64,000 bases of DNA. It comes from Saussurea involucrata. Taxonomy: Eukaryota > Streptophyta > Magnoliopsida > Asterales > Asteraceae. Below, piece by piece: positions 45,687-56,090 of the stretch. The DNA lies in contig CM066322.1 in NCBI GenBank assembly GCA_033807775.1, positions 17,535,001 through 17,599,000 of the forward strand, in the 5' to 3' direction. The translations under genes were made by a program, and so were the position numbers. The first letter of the stretch is position 1. Each line of letters starts with the position of its first letter. The notes beneath the pieces are model-generated. The model made no database searches. It had not been told where the DNA came from and was given only the letters and a program-made list of their open reading frames with translations.

Positions 45687-46658
45687 AAATACACTTTTTT
45701 ATTCATTTTCTAAATATTATTTATTATATTTTATGCTATTTAAGATTTTACTTTATTTCCCTTAAAATATTATATTTATATGATTTCTATGTTTTAATTA
45801 ATTTATGTAAATTATTAAATATTAATAATAAAAAATATAGAAAAAATGTTAGTAAATTATCAAATATTAATTAATGTATATAAACCATCTTGTCGCATAG
45901 ACTCTACAAAAACCGACTATGGCATTGTTTGGCAACAAAAAGCTTGCTTATTTTTTGGGTACATGTTTGAATGACCATAAGAGCATCTCCAACAGCTTCC
46001 TCAAAAAATTTCCAAAATGGGGAAGTAAAAGTCAAAATCCCCCAAAAAAATTACATCCATCTCCAACAGATTCTCCATTTTAGAGAATTCAACATTAAAT
46101 ATAGGGAAATTAATTAAAATACCCTAAGTCAAACCAACTGTTACCAAAATACCCTAAATTTTTTTAATTTTGCAAAAATACCCAAAATACCCGCGATGAG
46201 GTCCCGCGATCGCGGGATACGGTGACGTGGCACGTATTTTGGCCCCAAATGCCCCGCGAAGCCCCTCAACTTTGGCCGCGGTGCACTTTTGGTCCCTGCC
46301 CGCGATGGACCAAAATTTACAGTTTTGGTCCCTGAAAATTTACACATTTGGTCCCTGAAAATTTACACTTTCAGCCCCTGTACTTAGACGAATCTTGCAT
46401 TCTTTTACTGTTTTTTTCCACAATTATTGCACTTTAAAGACCAATTTGTGGTTGAAATTCATTTGCATGTTTGAATCAATGTTAAATCAATGTTTTTGGA
46501 ATACCAGTTTGTGGATGAAATGAGAGATTGGTTTTCTGATATGTTGGTTGTTTCATTGATAAATAGACGTAAAATGCAAGCCATAATCCCCACACAACGA
46601 TTTCATTGTTGCAATATTTCTTTCTGCAATATTTTGTGTTTGAGATACTACTGAAAAA

Positions 46659-49177
46659 ATGAGTTCATCTGTTGCAAAAGCTAAGCTATATTTCTGTTTT
46701 GATGGTGAATGGGTGCAAGATAACAATGAGTGGAATTTGGTTATAAATCTAAGCATGGTGTAAAAGTGTCAGTAAACTATACTTATCAGAAGTTTGTTGC
46801 ATACGCCATGCAAAAATGTGGAATCAACTCTTCTGATATTTGCAAGTTAGTGTTTAAAAATGGCGATGGGTCATTTGTGGATTTATCCAACGATGGGGAT
46901 ATCTCTACTTTTCTGCACCTTGCAGTCGATTCAGAAAGACCCCCATTACTCTTTGTGTATCCCGGCGGTGACGACGACGGTGACGAGGAGGGTGATTCTC
47001 AACAAATAGAGCAGCCTGATTCTCAACAACAACAACCACCACAACCACACGAATGGCGTACTGCTGGAGTTGCTGATGACGAAACCCACGTTTTCAGAAC
47101 GGGTAATTCTGAAATAGACAGATCAGACACCGATAATGATGATCACGAAGAATATACCCCTAGTAGAAAATCATGTAGTCAGATAAATGACTTTTTTGAT
47201 ATGCCCCCTATTCTTCCAGACTCCCATACCCAGACACAAAGCTACGAACCTACACCTTATATTCGCAGTGAAAGTTTAACAGCAGGTCAGATATTCGATT
47301 CGAAGGATCTCTTAGCAAGTCAGATCGGACTCAAGTTCTTGGAAGAGGGTTTCCAAAGTCGCGTGCGGGCATTTGACAAAAGCAAATACGTAGTTGAATG
47401 TGCTAGAGAAAAGTGTGAGTGGAGGTTGTACGCGATTCACACGGGTCCCAAAGGAGGGGCGATAATGATTAGAAAGTTGCACGACGTACACACTTGTACG
47501 AGGACGCAACTTAATCCCCACCACAAACAAGCCGGCAAAAAGACTTTGGGTGCGATCCTGAAAAACAAATTTCTTGATGTTAGCAGGTCATTGCGTCCAA
47601 AGGACATCGTCCACGACGTTCACCGGCAGTTCGGCGTCACGATTGATTACCACCAAGCGTGGCGTGCGCGCTGCCATGCACTGTTTATGGTGAGAGGCAC
47701 GTTCGAGGAGTCGATGAACGACTCCCGACATATTTATATAATTTGCAGCTGCAGAACCCTGGTACTGTCACGCAGCTACGGACCGATTCACGTGGACGGT
47801 TTGAGATGTGCTTCGTGGCCCTTGGACCCACGGTACGTATTTTAACACGTCATATGTTTACACATTATAAACTATAACATTTACACATTATAAACTATAA
47901 CATTTTAACCTATGTTTTTGCAGATCCGCACATTTCTGGCAAATCTACGTCGTGTCCTGATAATAGACGCAGCCCATTTAAAGGGTCGTTACTTGGGTAT
48001 GATGTTCCTGGCGGTTGCCATGGACGGGGATAACTCCATCGTTCCAGTAGCTTTCGGCGTAGGCAAGTCTGAAACCGGGGACGAGTGGACTTGGTTTATG
48101 TCCATGTTGAGACAAGCTATCGGAGACCCGCAAGGGTTGGTGTTTATGTCTGACAGGGCTCCTTCCATAAGCGCCGCAATCTCTGCCATGTACCCAACGC
48201 CCCTCACGCCATATGCTGTCGACATTTGGAGATGAACGCCAAATCCAAGAACAAACGTATTACCACCTACAAGGATGTCTATTGGGCGGCATGCAGAGCA
48301 TATACGGATTGGGAGTTTAACAAGTACATGAATATGCTACGATACAGTGTCTAAGGAAGCAGCCAAAGTCTTTGACGATGCTGGACCGGAGAGGTGGTCC
48401 GCGGCCCATTTTCCTGGACAACGGTATGACATTCTGACCTCGAATAGTGCAGAGTCTGTGAATGCACTCTCCCGTTTTGCGCGTAGATGTCCGATTGTTA
48501 TTCTTATGGACTACTTTCGGGCCTTTCAACAAGAGTGGTACCAAATTCGACGCCTAAAAGAAGCTGAGATGCAAAATGCACTCACACCAACGGCAGAGAA
48601 TATCGTTCAGTACAGGGCGCGTCGTGCGGCGACATGGCCGGTAAGAGCAATCGGGTATGGGAAGTACGAGGTGCATGATGACTATATTCACGCGATTGTG
48701 AATATGGAAGACCACCTTTGTTCGTGTCGCGAATGGGATAAATCTGGGTTACCGTGCGGCCATGCCATCGATGCAGCAAGATATATGAATCGTACAGATT
48801 GCAGCGACTTGGCTGTACCTTTCTTCACGTCCGAATATTACCGGAAAACATACGTGGAGGTAATAAACCCAGCTGGACCCCCTGCAGCATGGGTGTATCC
48901 ACCCGACCCGCTTCCACCATGCTATCCACCTTTAATGGATAAGAACAGGGCCGGGAGACCGAGAAAGAACGACCGCCGTCCATCACGTGGTGAAAGTTCG
49001 ATACAACGAAGATGTACTCGGTGCCAATGCGTAGGACACACTCGTGGAGAGTGTCCAAATCCCGCCCCTTCAACCGTGCCAAGGAGACATTCTGTCAGTC
49101 ACACCCCGGGCCCGTCACAGCTTGAACCATATGGAACAAACACATATGATACTGTTGATCTAAACACTGATTTGTAA
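46659..49177 (+). pseudogene. MURA transposase of MULE-2, several frameshifts
   Basis: Plus strand from ATG 46659 with a 91 bp GT-AG intron at 47833-47923. Same domain order as MULE-1 MURA: PB1-like start, acidic linker, MuDR zinc domain (CAREKCEWRLYA, HTCTRTQLNPHH), and DDE domain (IIDAAHLKG, VFMSDRAPS, SNSAESVNAL). Then SWIM finger (CSCREWDKSGLPCGHAI), AT-hook-like GRPRKNDRR and a CCHC knuckle (CTRCQCVGHTRGEC). Frameshifts lie near 46.73, 47.72, 48.20 and 48.34 kb. The first catalytic motif reads DAAH where MULE-1 has DGAH. Clearly inactive, older than the MULE-1 copy. Confidence 0.88.
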
Positions 49178-49525
49178 ATGATATATTTACACACATACAT
49201 ATGCTTCTAAATGAACATTGATAACACAGCTAGTTTGTAAATGATAAATATATTCATATTAGATACGTTTTAATTTTAACAAATTACACCATTATAATCG
49301 TCTCTTCGATACGTTCGAAATGAGTCCAATCTTGAATTTTTTTGGATTTATATATTTTAATATATATCATATACAATTATACATTAAAATTCATAACCTT
49401 ATAGTTAATTATTTAATTTATGGTACATCTCTTATTTTTTTTTCAATTTTGTTTTACACTCCTATCGCATTAACATAATAATCATATATTAACTAATTCA
49501 TTAAATCGTTTTAAATTATTATTAT

Positions 49526-49864
49526 TTGAATGTGTTTATAGATATCGTGAATGGCAATAGGAGAAGGTTTCACGAGAAGAATATTAAATGGGGTTTTGAC
49601 AAGTTGGTATCACTGGACTCATTTAAGAATTGTGAAAATGGGTATTTGGCGAATGATGATTCATGTGTGTTTGGAGCTGAAGTATTTGCAGTTACAGAGT
49701 ATGCACAAAATACGTTTTATTTATTTTATTATCGATCCTTTTGTGCATACTCTGTAACTGCAAATACTTCAGCTCCAAACACACATAAATCATCATTCGT
49801 CAAATACCCATTTTCACAATTCTTAAATGAGTCCAGTGATACCAACTTGTCAAAACCCCATTTC
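49526..49864. repeat. Inverted repeat of a captured MATH-domain fragment
   Basis: Arms about 49585-49710 and 49739-49864 (126 bp, apparently two mismatches) with a 28 bp spacer. The left copy translates, from 49536, as RRRFHEKNIKWGFDKL, SLDSFKNCENGYL and SCVFGAEVFAV, the C-terminal half of a plant MATH (TRAF-like) domain, and extends about 50 bp beyond the arm. Host MATH proteins are substrate adaptors or deubiquitinase parts; this piece is non-functional as protein but would fold into a long hairpin if transcribed. Confidence 0.8.
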
Positions 49865-49906
49865 ATATTATATATATACACACATACATATGCTTCTAAA
49901 TGAACA

Positions 49907-50115
49907 TTGATAACACAGCTAGTTTGTATTCCATCCAACAAGCTCTTCATCTTCAATCTTTCTGACCCTTCTTCAACGGCTTCTGCTTTTGCAACCACGT
50001 ATGGCCATTGTGTACCACAACCCGCACACACTTTAGCAAATGAGTTGAGGGTTGTCATATATTCTACAAGAGGAGTAGGCCCACGAATGAGGTAACCTCT
50101 GACTTGACCTTGCAT
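49907..50115 (-). pseudogene. Second possible captured coding fragment, unidentified
   Basis: Minus-strand open stretch from ATG 50115 (MQGQVRGYLIRGPTPLVEY, then CAGCGTQWPYVVAKAEAVEE, ERLKMKSLLDGIQ). Composition is protein-like but I do not recognise the family. The frame runs on into the MATH hairpin arm by chance. It lies between the hairpin and the coiled-coil gene and may be another host fragment acquired by MULE-2. Confidence 0.4.
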
Positions 50116-50259
50116 GATGTATCCAACCTAACCGTGGTTCAGCGGCTTAAAAACTACTTTTCAGAGAAATTAACAACAACAAAAACTACAAAATAACAAC
50201 ACAGTAAAAAAAATACAAAACAAGAAAAAAAAATACAAAACAACTAAAACAACCACCAC

Positions 50260-50583
50260 CTACTTAAAAATTGATTTAGTTTCATCAATCCAAGCTTGCT
50301 TCTCGTTTACCTTCGCTTGAATAATTGCGAAGTCTTGCAGAATATGGTGAATTGCTTCTTGTTCTCGACGAACACGAGCCTCCCTAGCTTTTATATCCCC
50401 TTTCATCCTTTTGATCTCCCTGTCTTCCTCTTCGATCTTTCTCAAATGGACTGCCTTCCTGTCCATAATTTTTTTTCACTCTTCTGTTAGTTCATCTATC
50501 TCCTTTTCCTTTTTTGCTATGGCGACCTCGATTTGAGGTGGCATTTTTTCAGGAGTAGACTTAGGGTTTGATGACGATGCCAT
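50260..50583 (-). pseudogene. MULE coiled-coil protein 3, one nonsense codon
   Basis: From ATG 50583, 107 codons with a TGA at 50476-50478 (codon 36). N-terminus is Ser/Pro/Lys-rich, then a charged coiled coil to the end (KQAWIDETKSIFK). The C-terminal half parallels MULE-1 protein 1 (DFAIIQAKVNEKQAWID against EFAILQAQITDKQNWID). Trp98 matches Trp127 there. The TGA occupies exactly the place of Trp65, 62 residues upstream in both, so a TGG to TGA change explains it. A TATA-like CATAAATAT is at 50701-50709. Sits just inside the right TIR, convergent with MURA. Confidence 0.75.
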
Positions 50584-51622
50584 TTGTGGATAAAATGAGA
50601 GAAGAGAAATCAAGAGAGAAAGCAATTCAAAGAAAGAAAGCAAGAGAGAAATCAAGAAAGAAAGCAAGAACAAGTGTGAATTGTGAATTGCATATTACTG
50701 ATATTTATGGATGAAATCTCAAACATGCAAATGAATTTCAACCACAAATCGGTCTTCAAACTACAATAATTGTGGAAAAAAACAGTAAAAGAATGCAAGA
50801 TTCGTCTAAGTACAAGGGCTGAAAGTGTAAATTTTCAGGGACCAAAAGTGTAAATTTTCAGGGACCAAAACTGTAAATTTTGGTCCATCGCGGGCTGCGA
50901 TCGCGGGCAGGGACCAAAAGTGCACCGCGACCAAAGTTGAGGGGCTTCGCGGGGCATTTGGGGCCAAAGTACGTGCCACGTCACCGTATCCCGCGATCGC
51001 GGGACCTCATCGCGGGTATTTTGGGTATTTTTGCAAAATTGAAAAAATTTAGGGTATTTTGATAACAGTTGGTCAAACTTAGGGTATTTTAATTAATTTC
51101 CCTTAAATATATTATTAAAATATTCAAAACATTATTACCTCCAACAAATTTTTAAAAGGAAAATAATAAAATATTGTTTCTCTCTCTTGATAATGATTTT
51201 TGGGGTAATCTCCATATTTGGAGAAAATGACATCCTCTCTCCAACTTTCTCCAAAATGGGGATGTTTTGGGGAAGCTGTTGGGGCTAATTTTAGGACCAA
51301 AATCCCCATATTCCCCATTTTCTCCAAAATGGGGAAGCTGTTGGAGATGCTCTAAGCTAGTTTTTTGAAAAGCTACTTGGAGTAGCTTATGGGTAGCTTT
51401 TTATAAATATTTCAATTATGCCCTCATTAATATTATTTATTATTTATTAACTGTTTTTTAATGTCCTTTTTGGTAATTTAAATGCTTATAAGCTACTTTT
51501 TGCCAAAAGTGACTTTTTCATCAGCTAGTTTATCAGCTACCAGCTAGCTTATCAATCAACTACTAGTTTATCAGCTACCAGCTATCTTATAAGTCATAAG
51601 CTAGCTTATCAGCTAGTTTGCC

Positions 51623-52784
51623 TACATCGACCAGATATTTCAATTATCTTTTACCTTTTACCTTTTTACCTACTAGATACTTCAATAATCTTTTACTTTT
51701 CTTCCTAAGGTGTGGGTTACCATTTGCCACATGTCCTGGATTGGTCCCTATAATAAATCTGTGTGGGTAATCTATGAAACTTCCTTGTGTAGAGTCGATA
51801 TAAGACCATACTTTCATGATGCAAGGATATCTTGTGCTCACTTTTCTAATATGAATATGAAAACACCATAGCTTTCTTTGTGTGATTTTCTGCACTTAAT
51901 TATAATATGTAGAAATTCATTACTCCATCTGTATTAAAGATAAAATTATCATTTAATTAATTAAAAAATATAATAGCTACACATATATAAAATATGTGTG
52001 CATTTTTCATCATGAACATATACTTCAGGGAGGACAGAGTATAATCCACATTGAGAACTCAAGAGACCTGTGTGATAAAAAGATTGTATACCTAAAGAGA
52101 AGATCGCAAAGAAGAACTGTTGTTTACATCAAAAGGTTTTTATTACTACTACTACTACTACTCAAAGAAATGGTTGAAAGATAACGCAGTGGATTGACCG
52201 TCGATGAGCTCATACTCTATATGTTAATTTTCTACAGCCCTTTGTGCACTTTGAAATGTGTTCAACGCCGCACAATAGTAGTGCCATGGACAACCAGGGA
52301 GCCATAAATCCAAGATATGCATTTACATACTAGTTGTGTACCGCACAATGCTATGAGATTGCAATGTTCACCATGTAAATTTTTAAATAAATTCAAACAA
52401 AACACAAAATGCAAATATGATTTTGACAAAGAAAACTCTTAGTTTTGTCTATTTTATTTAGATCGTAAAATAGACATGAAAATACCATTCAAAATATGTC
52501 ACACCACATCAACGGGTAGGATATTTTCAACTTGAAAACACAATGTAAATAGGCTTACATAACCACCCAACTTCAAAATAAATACCATAATACATAGCAA
52601 GTCCGTATTCCAAAGAAATGCTCATCAATAGAAACCTGTAATGATGCATAACCGTTCACCACCACACTCGTAATTATCCGAAATTTGTTGACCTCTCTTG
52701 TTAAGAATTTGTTGATCATTGCTGCAAAACATCTTTTTTGCTTTTAAGTTCAACCTAGGGATTGAAATACAAACAAATGTGAAG
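51623..52784. other. Unassigned sequence with TAC microsatellite
   Basis: 52143-52163 is a short TAC trinucleotide run. No gene or element recognised otherwise. Confidence 0.5.
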
Positions 52785-53082
52785 TAAGAGGCCATTTACA
52801 CAAACATTTACCCGGTAAGAGACTAAGAGCTTACCTCCAAAAGTAACACTATAATTTACTTTTTCAGGTAATATTGTAGCTTATCAAAACGTTATTGACT
52901 GTAACAATTTACCCGATAAGTGCTTACAGGGTAAGCATCGTCGCCCACACTTACAGGGTAAGACTCTCCGGCCTTATCATCGCTCTTACCGTGTAAGAAT
53001 ATCGGCCATTTCCATGTTCACCCGGTAAGGTAAATGACTTGGTAAGCGCCGACTTGATAAACATTTAGTAAACGGACCCTAA
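52785..53082. mobile_element. Probable MITE with TAA flanks
   Basis: 292 bp (52788-53079). Ends GAGGCCATTTACACAAAC and, read inward, GGGTCCGTTTACTAAATG are similar. TAA on both sides. Interior repeats ACCCGGTAAG/TTACAGGGTAAG words. Confidence 0.55.
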
Positions 53083-53875
53083 GTCTTATTAATGTTTTTC
53101 GCTACATGATCACGTCTCATTCATTGAAACTAACAAACTAACACGTCATGTGGCCATGTACAGCATAAGCAGCTTTAATTTTTAGTAGATTAACGACAAG
53201 TTCAATTTAGCACAAGTCTTGCCTAAGCTTAAATAGGCTTTAATAAAACTGAAAAGTAAATCCTAAAGCTAAAGTACTAAGAGCTTCTCTAAAATAGAGA
53301 AAATTAGAATTTTGTTCTTTAAATTGTTCCAACAGCTTCTCAATATTGTTTTCTAAGATAGAGAAACATAGAGAAACTCCAAGTTTAAAGAATTCTCTAA
53401 AATTGGTAGATGGAGAGAATTATTTTTTTATTCATTCCCACCAATAGGGTTGAATTATTATTATTTTTACAAATTATTTTTAAAAAATATATTGGGATGA
53501 TAAATTTAAATAATATAAAGGATGTTAAAATCTCTAAAATAGAAAATATGCGGTTCCAAATAATTCTGCTGGTCCTCGGTAATCAGACATGATGAACTTG
53601 CAAGAGGAAAGTTCACCATGTTCAAATGTTCTGTTAAACCCACCAATCGATGCCACCTTGTGGCTTGTGAACTGAATGCAATGATGGATATGAGTGATAA
53701 TGAAGATATAACGACATTCAAATGTTAGCATTGATAGTAAAAAACATACAATTTCAAATGCAAAATATAGAAAGAGAAAAAAGGAAAAGGCAAATCAATG
53801 GAAAAGGCAAACAAACAAGACAGAGAGCTTGAGCTACTTTTAACAATTGATTGGAGAATATGAATTACCTGGTGA
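53083..53875. other. Unassigned, partly MITE-like
   Basis: 53280-53420 repeats TCTCTAAAATAGAGAAA-type words like a degenerate MITE. No gene recognised. Confidence 0.4.
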
Positions 53876-54067
53876 ATGAGATGAAGAATCAGATCCATTC
53901 TCCCATTCCTCAAAAAGTTCGATTGGAGAATGCAACTGATTCTCTAATAACTTCTCATAGATGTAAAATTTGCACTCCGTTAGGAGGTTGAGAATCTTTC
54001 AATTTCTCGGTGTTCCGGATTTCAGATGGAGCCTGGGGTAAAGTTCCCACAAGCTTTGAGAATTGCC
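53868..54067 (-). pseudogene. Possible exon of an unidentified host gene
   Basis: Minus-strand stretch of about 200 bp between an acceptor-like TTTGCAG and a donor-like GTAATT. It reads QFSKLVGTLPQAPSEIRN and KLKDSQPPNGVQILHL, then after one frame change KLLENQLHSPIELFEEWENG. Composition is protein-like, but I do not recognise the family. The minus strand further right (55080 to 54890) looks like a leader region. May be part of a decayed gene. Confidence 0.3.
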
Positions 54068-55427
54068 TGCAAAGTTATAATTTAGTTGTTCCAGGTTTGC
54101 TATACATGGAGGGTTACATCCAAACAATTTAAACTTTGAATTTCTGCAATTTACTATCATGAATGCCACAGAAAATCACCTGAAAAGCAATTGAGATACT
54201 TCTTTATACTGCCTTTGGTGGTGATCCCATTTGAGATACTCCAAATGTGAATCGTTATACCTCCTGGTGTGAACAGATGTATGCAGAATATTATGATTTT
54301 TGGGTCCAAATGGGATCATTCTTCAATTGAAAATTAATACATTCCTGAGTATAGAAGCCATATTGAACGTCATATAACGAACACAAGAATATTGAATTAT
54401 TGGGTTCAAGTTTGAAAAGGAAATTCTTATTCTAATAAACAAATAACACATTCGATATAATAAAATAATAACATATATCTCTATATATAACAAAGGGATG
54501 TTGTATTCATGACTTGACAACTAATCAACGAAGACAATAACGAGTAACTTGTAGAGGGTGGAATTCTTGAACTTCAAGGGAATTCTTTAAATTAACAGGT
54601 TGTGACTACAAGCTGATCAAAATTGTGAGATTTACCTTTCAAGAGAAGTGCAAGATTTATATGAAACTGAAAAAGAGTTGGGTTTTATTAGTAGCCGGAA
54701 TTCTCCAAACAACGGCATCCACAACTTTGAATTCCTTAGCGGTGATGGTGATAGTGAAGCTATAAAAAAAAGTAGTAGAAAAGAGGAAGACAAAAAAATC
54801 GAATTGAAAACAGGTCGGACTATGCACAATTCAAAATTCTCCCATTTTTGTTTGAAGAACAAAGCTCAACCCTAACCCAAGAAACAAATGCACCATCAAC
54901 CGGTGAGAATAATCACCGAGAATCATCACCGAGAGTGCAATTGTGAGCGTGCCAGAGCTAGGTTGAAGGAGAGTTTTTGGCGGTCGTGGGAAGTTATGGA
55001 GAGATTTCAGCAGCATGGGAAGTCCACGGTGAGATTATGTGGGGAGTGGAGGTTTTTGTGCTTCGAAGCTTGTACATGACGGAAAAAGAATTGTACCTCT
55101 TACCATTCAACACGTAACTGTTTTACGTGCTTATATATATAGTTTGATGAAGAAGAAACCGATAGATAATGTAATTGCATAGGGAAGTTACCAGCATAAA
55201 AAAACCTAAACAATATCTGAGGCAAAAGAATCAATTGATTAATTACTTTGAAATAGAGATTATGAAAAGTAGAACCTGAAACAAATGGAACACTACTTGA
55301 AACAAATGGAACACTACTTGAGATATTTTCTTTGTAAGTTCAACATCTGGTCCTTAGATCATAATCGAGCTTCCCTCGGGTTTTATTGTGTTATATCGTT
55401 TTACAGGCTACTTTTATGCAAGACGAA
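54068..55427. other. Unassigned sequence
   Basis: No recognisable domain; short ORFs on both strands look random. A 20 bp direct duplication (GAAACAAATGGAACACTACT) occurs at about 55278-55317. Confidence 0.45.
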
Positions 55428-56090
55428 CACTAGTACAACCTTTTTTTAATGGATTTTTATGCTAGTTTAGAGAAAAATGTTACATGAGTTGTTAAATATC
55501 TATTTTGTATCTTAAATTAGTTAATTCATTGGGTAGCATAGTGCTCATTTTATTAAGTTTTGAGTTACGCATGAAAAACCCTGGGTTTTTAGGTTTTCTT
55601 TTTATTCTTAGATGGGGGTGGGGAAGGTAAACTCTGCCCATGTCAACACACAACATTGTTGGTCCCAAGTCGAAATAAAAGAGGAGGGTCGACCCTACCT
55701 AGCTATCTCTGTGTTTTTCTTATTTGTTGTTGTTAGTACAAAGTTAATTAGATGTTATTTATATTTTAATATGGGTTTGTATAATGGTATTTTGGATCCT
55801 AGTCGATAAAAGAAACAATTTTTACACGATTGTGGGCCAGAACAGTATAAAAAGATGGGGCCTTTTATACATGGTTGTTTGCCAAAAAGCTATAAAAAGC
55901 TGGGAGCAAAACCATGTAGAAAGATAAAACCATTTTACATGGTTGCTAGTTAAAACCGTGACCTTTTTACACGGTTTTGTCAAACAACCGTGTAAAATTG
56001 AGTCAATTTTACATGGTTTTCTCACCTTTTTACATGGTTCCTAAACAGTGTAAAAAGGTCTCGCACTTTCTTACACGGTTCGAAAACCGA
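55428..56090. mobile_element. CACTA-like remnant with subterminal repeats
   Basis: Starts CACTAGTACAA, a CACTA-type terminus. 55820-56090 holds many direct and inverted copies of TTTTACACGGTT and variants, as in CACTA subterminal regions. The opposite terminus is absent: the sequence runs straight into CNL coding sequence at 56091. No transposase seen. Confidence 0.4.

Larger units (their letters stand above)
39674..45691 (-). mobile_element. Copia-D: complete Ty1/Copia element with identical-looking LTRs
   Basis: Element 39679-45686 (6,008 bp) on the minus strand. LTRs 39679-39911 and 45454-45686 (233 bp each) look identical base for base. TSD AAATA at 39674-39678 and 45687-45691. Polypurine tract GGGGGAG next to the left LTR (39912-39922). 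Pol order protease, integrase, RT, RNase H marks Copia. Inserted in an old GGTGCGTTTG-type MITE. Confidence 0.95.
46095..51111 (+). mobile_element. MULE-2: Mutator-like element with MURA and captured fragments
   Basis: Element 46104-51102 (4,999 bp), 9 bp TSD TTAAATATA at 46095-46103 and 51103-51111. TIRs of about 380 bp (46104 to about 46485, about 50715 to 51102) begin GGGAAATTAATTAAAATACC and hold GC-rich GCGATCGCGGG palindromes. Contains MURA (+), a MATH-domain hairpin, another possible captured fragment and a coiled-coil gene (-). Confidence 0.95.
45978..51355. mobile_element. Harbinger-type MITE (GAGCATCTCCAACAGC) containing MULE-2
   Basis: TIRs GAGCATCTCCAACAGCTTCC at 45981 and its complement ending at 51352. 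TSD TAA at 45978-45980 and 51353-51355. Without MULE-2 it is about 364 bp. Non-coding. Confidence 0.85.
45921..51622. mobile_element. Outer MITE (GGCATTGTTTGGCAA type) split by nested insertions
   Basis: Left part 45921-45977 starts GGCATTGTTTGGCAA. Right part 51356-51622 is rich in AGCTAGCTTATCAGCTAG and ends AGCTAGTTTGCC. These resemble two halves of one MITE, interrupted by the 45981-51352 MITE. The right terminus is imperfect and no TSD was found. Confidence 0.45.

Noticed and set aside
49526..49903. 125-codon ORF reading through the MATH hairpin
   Set aside because: The second half is the antisense of the first; only the first ~40 codons are MATH-like, so it is not a real protein.
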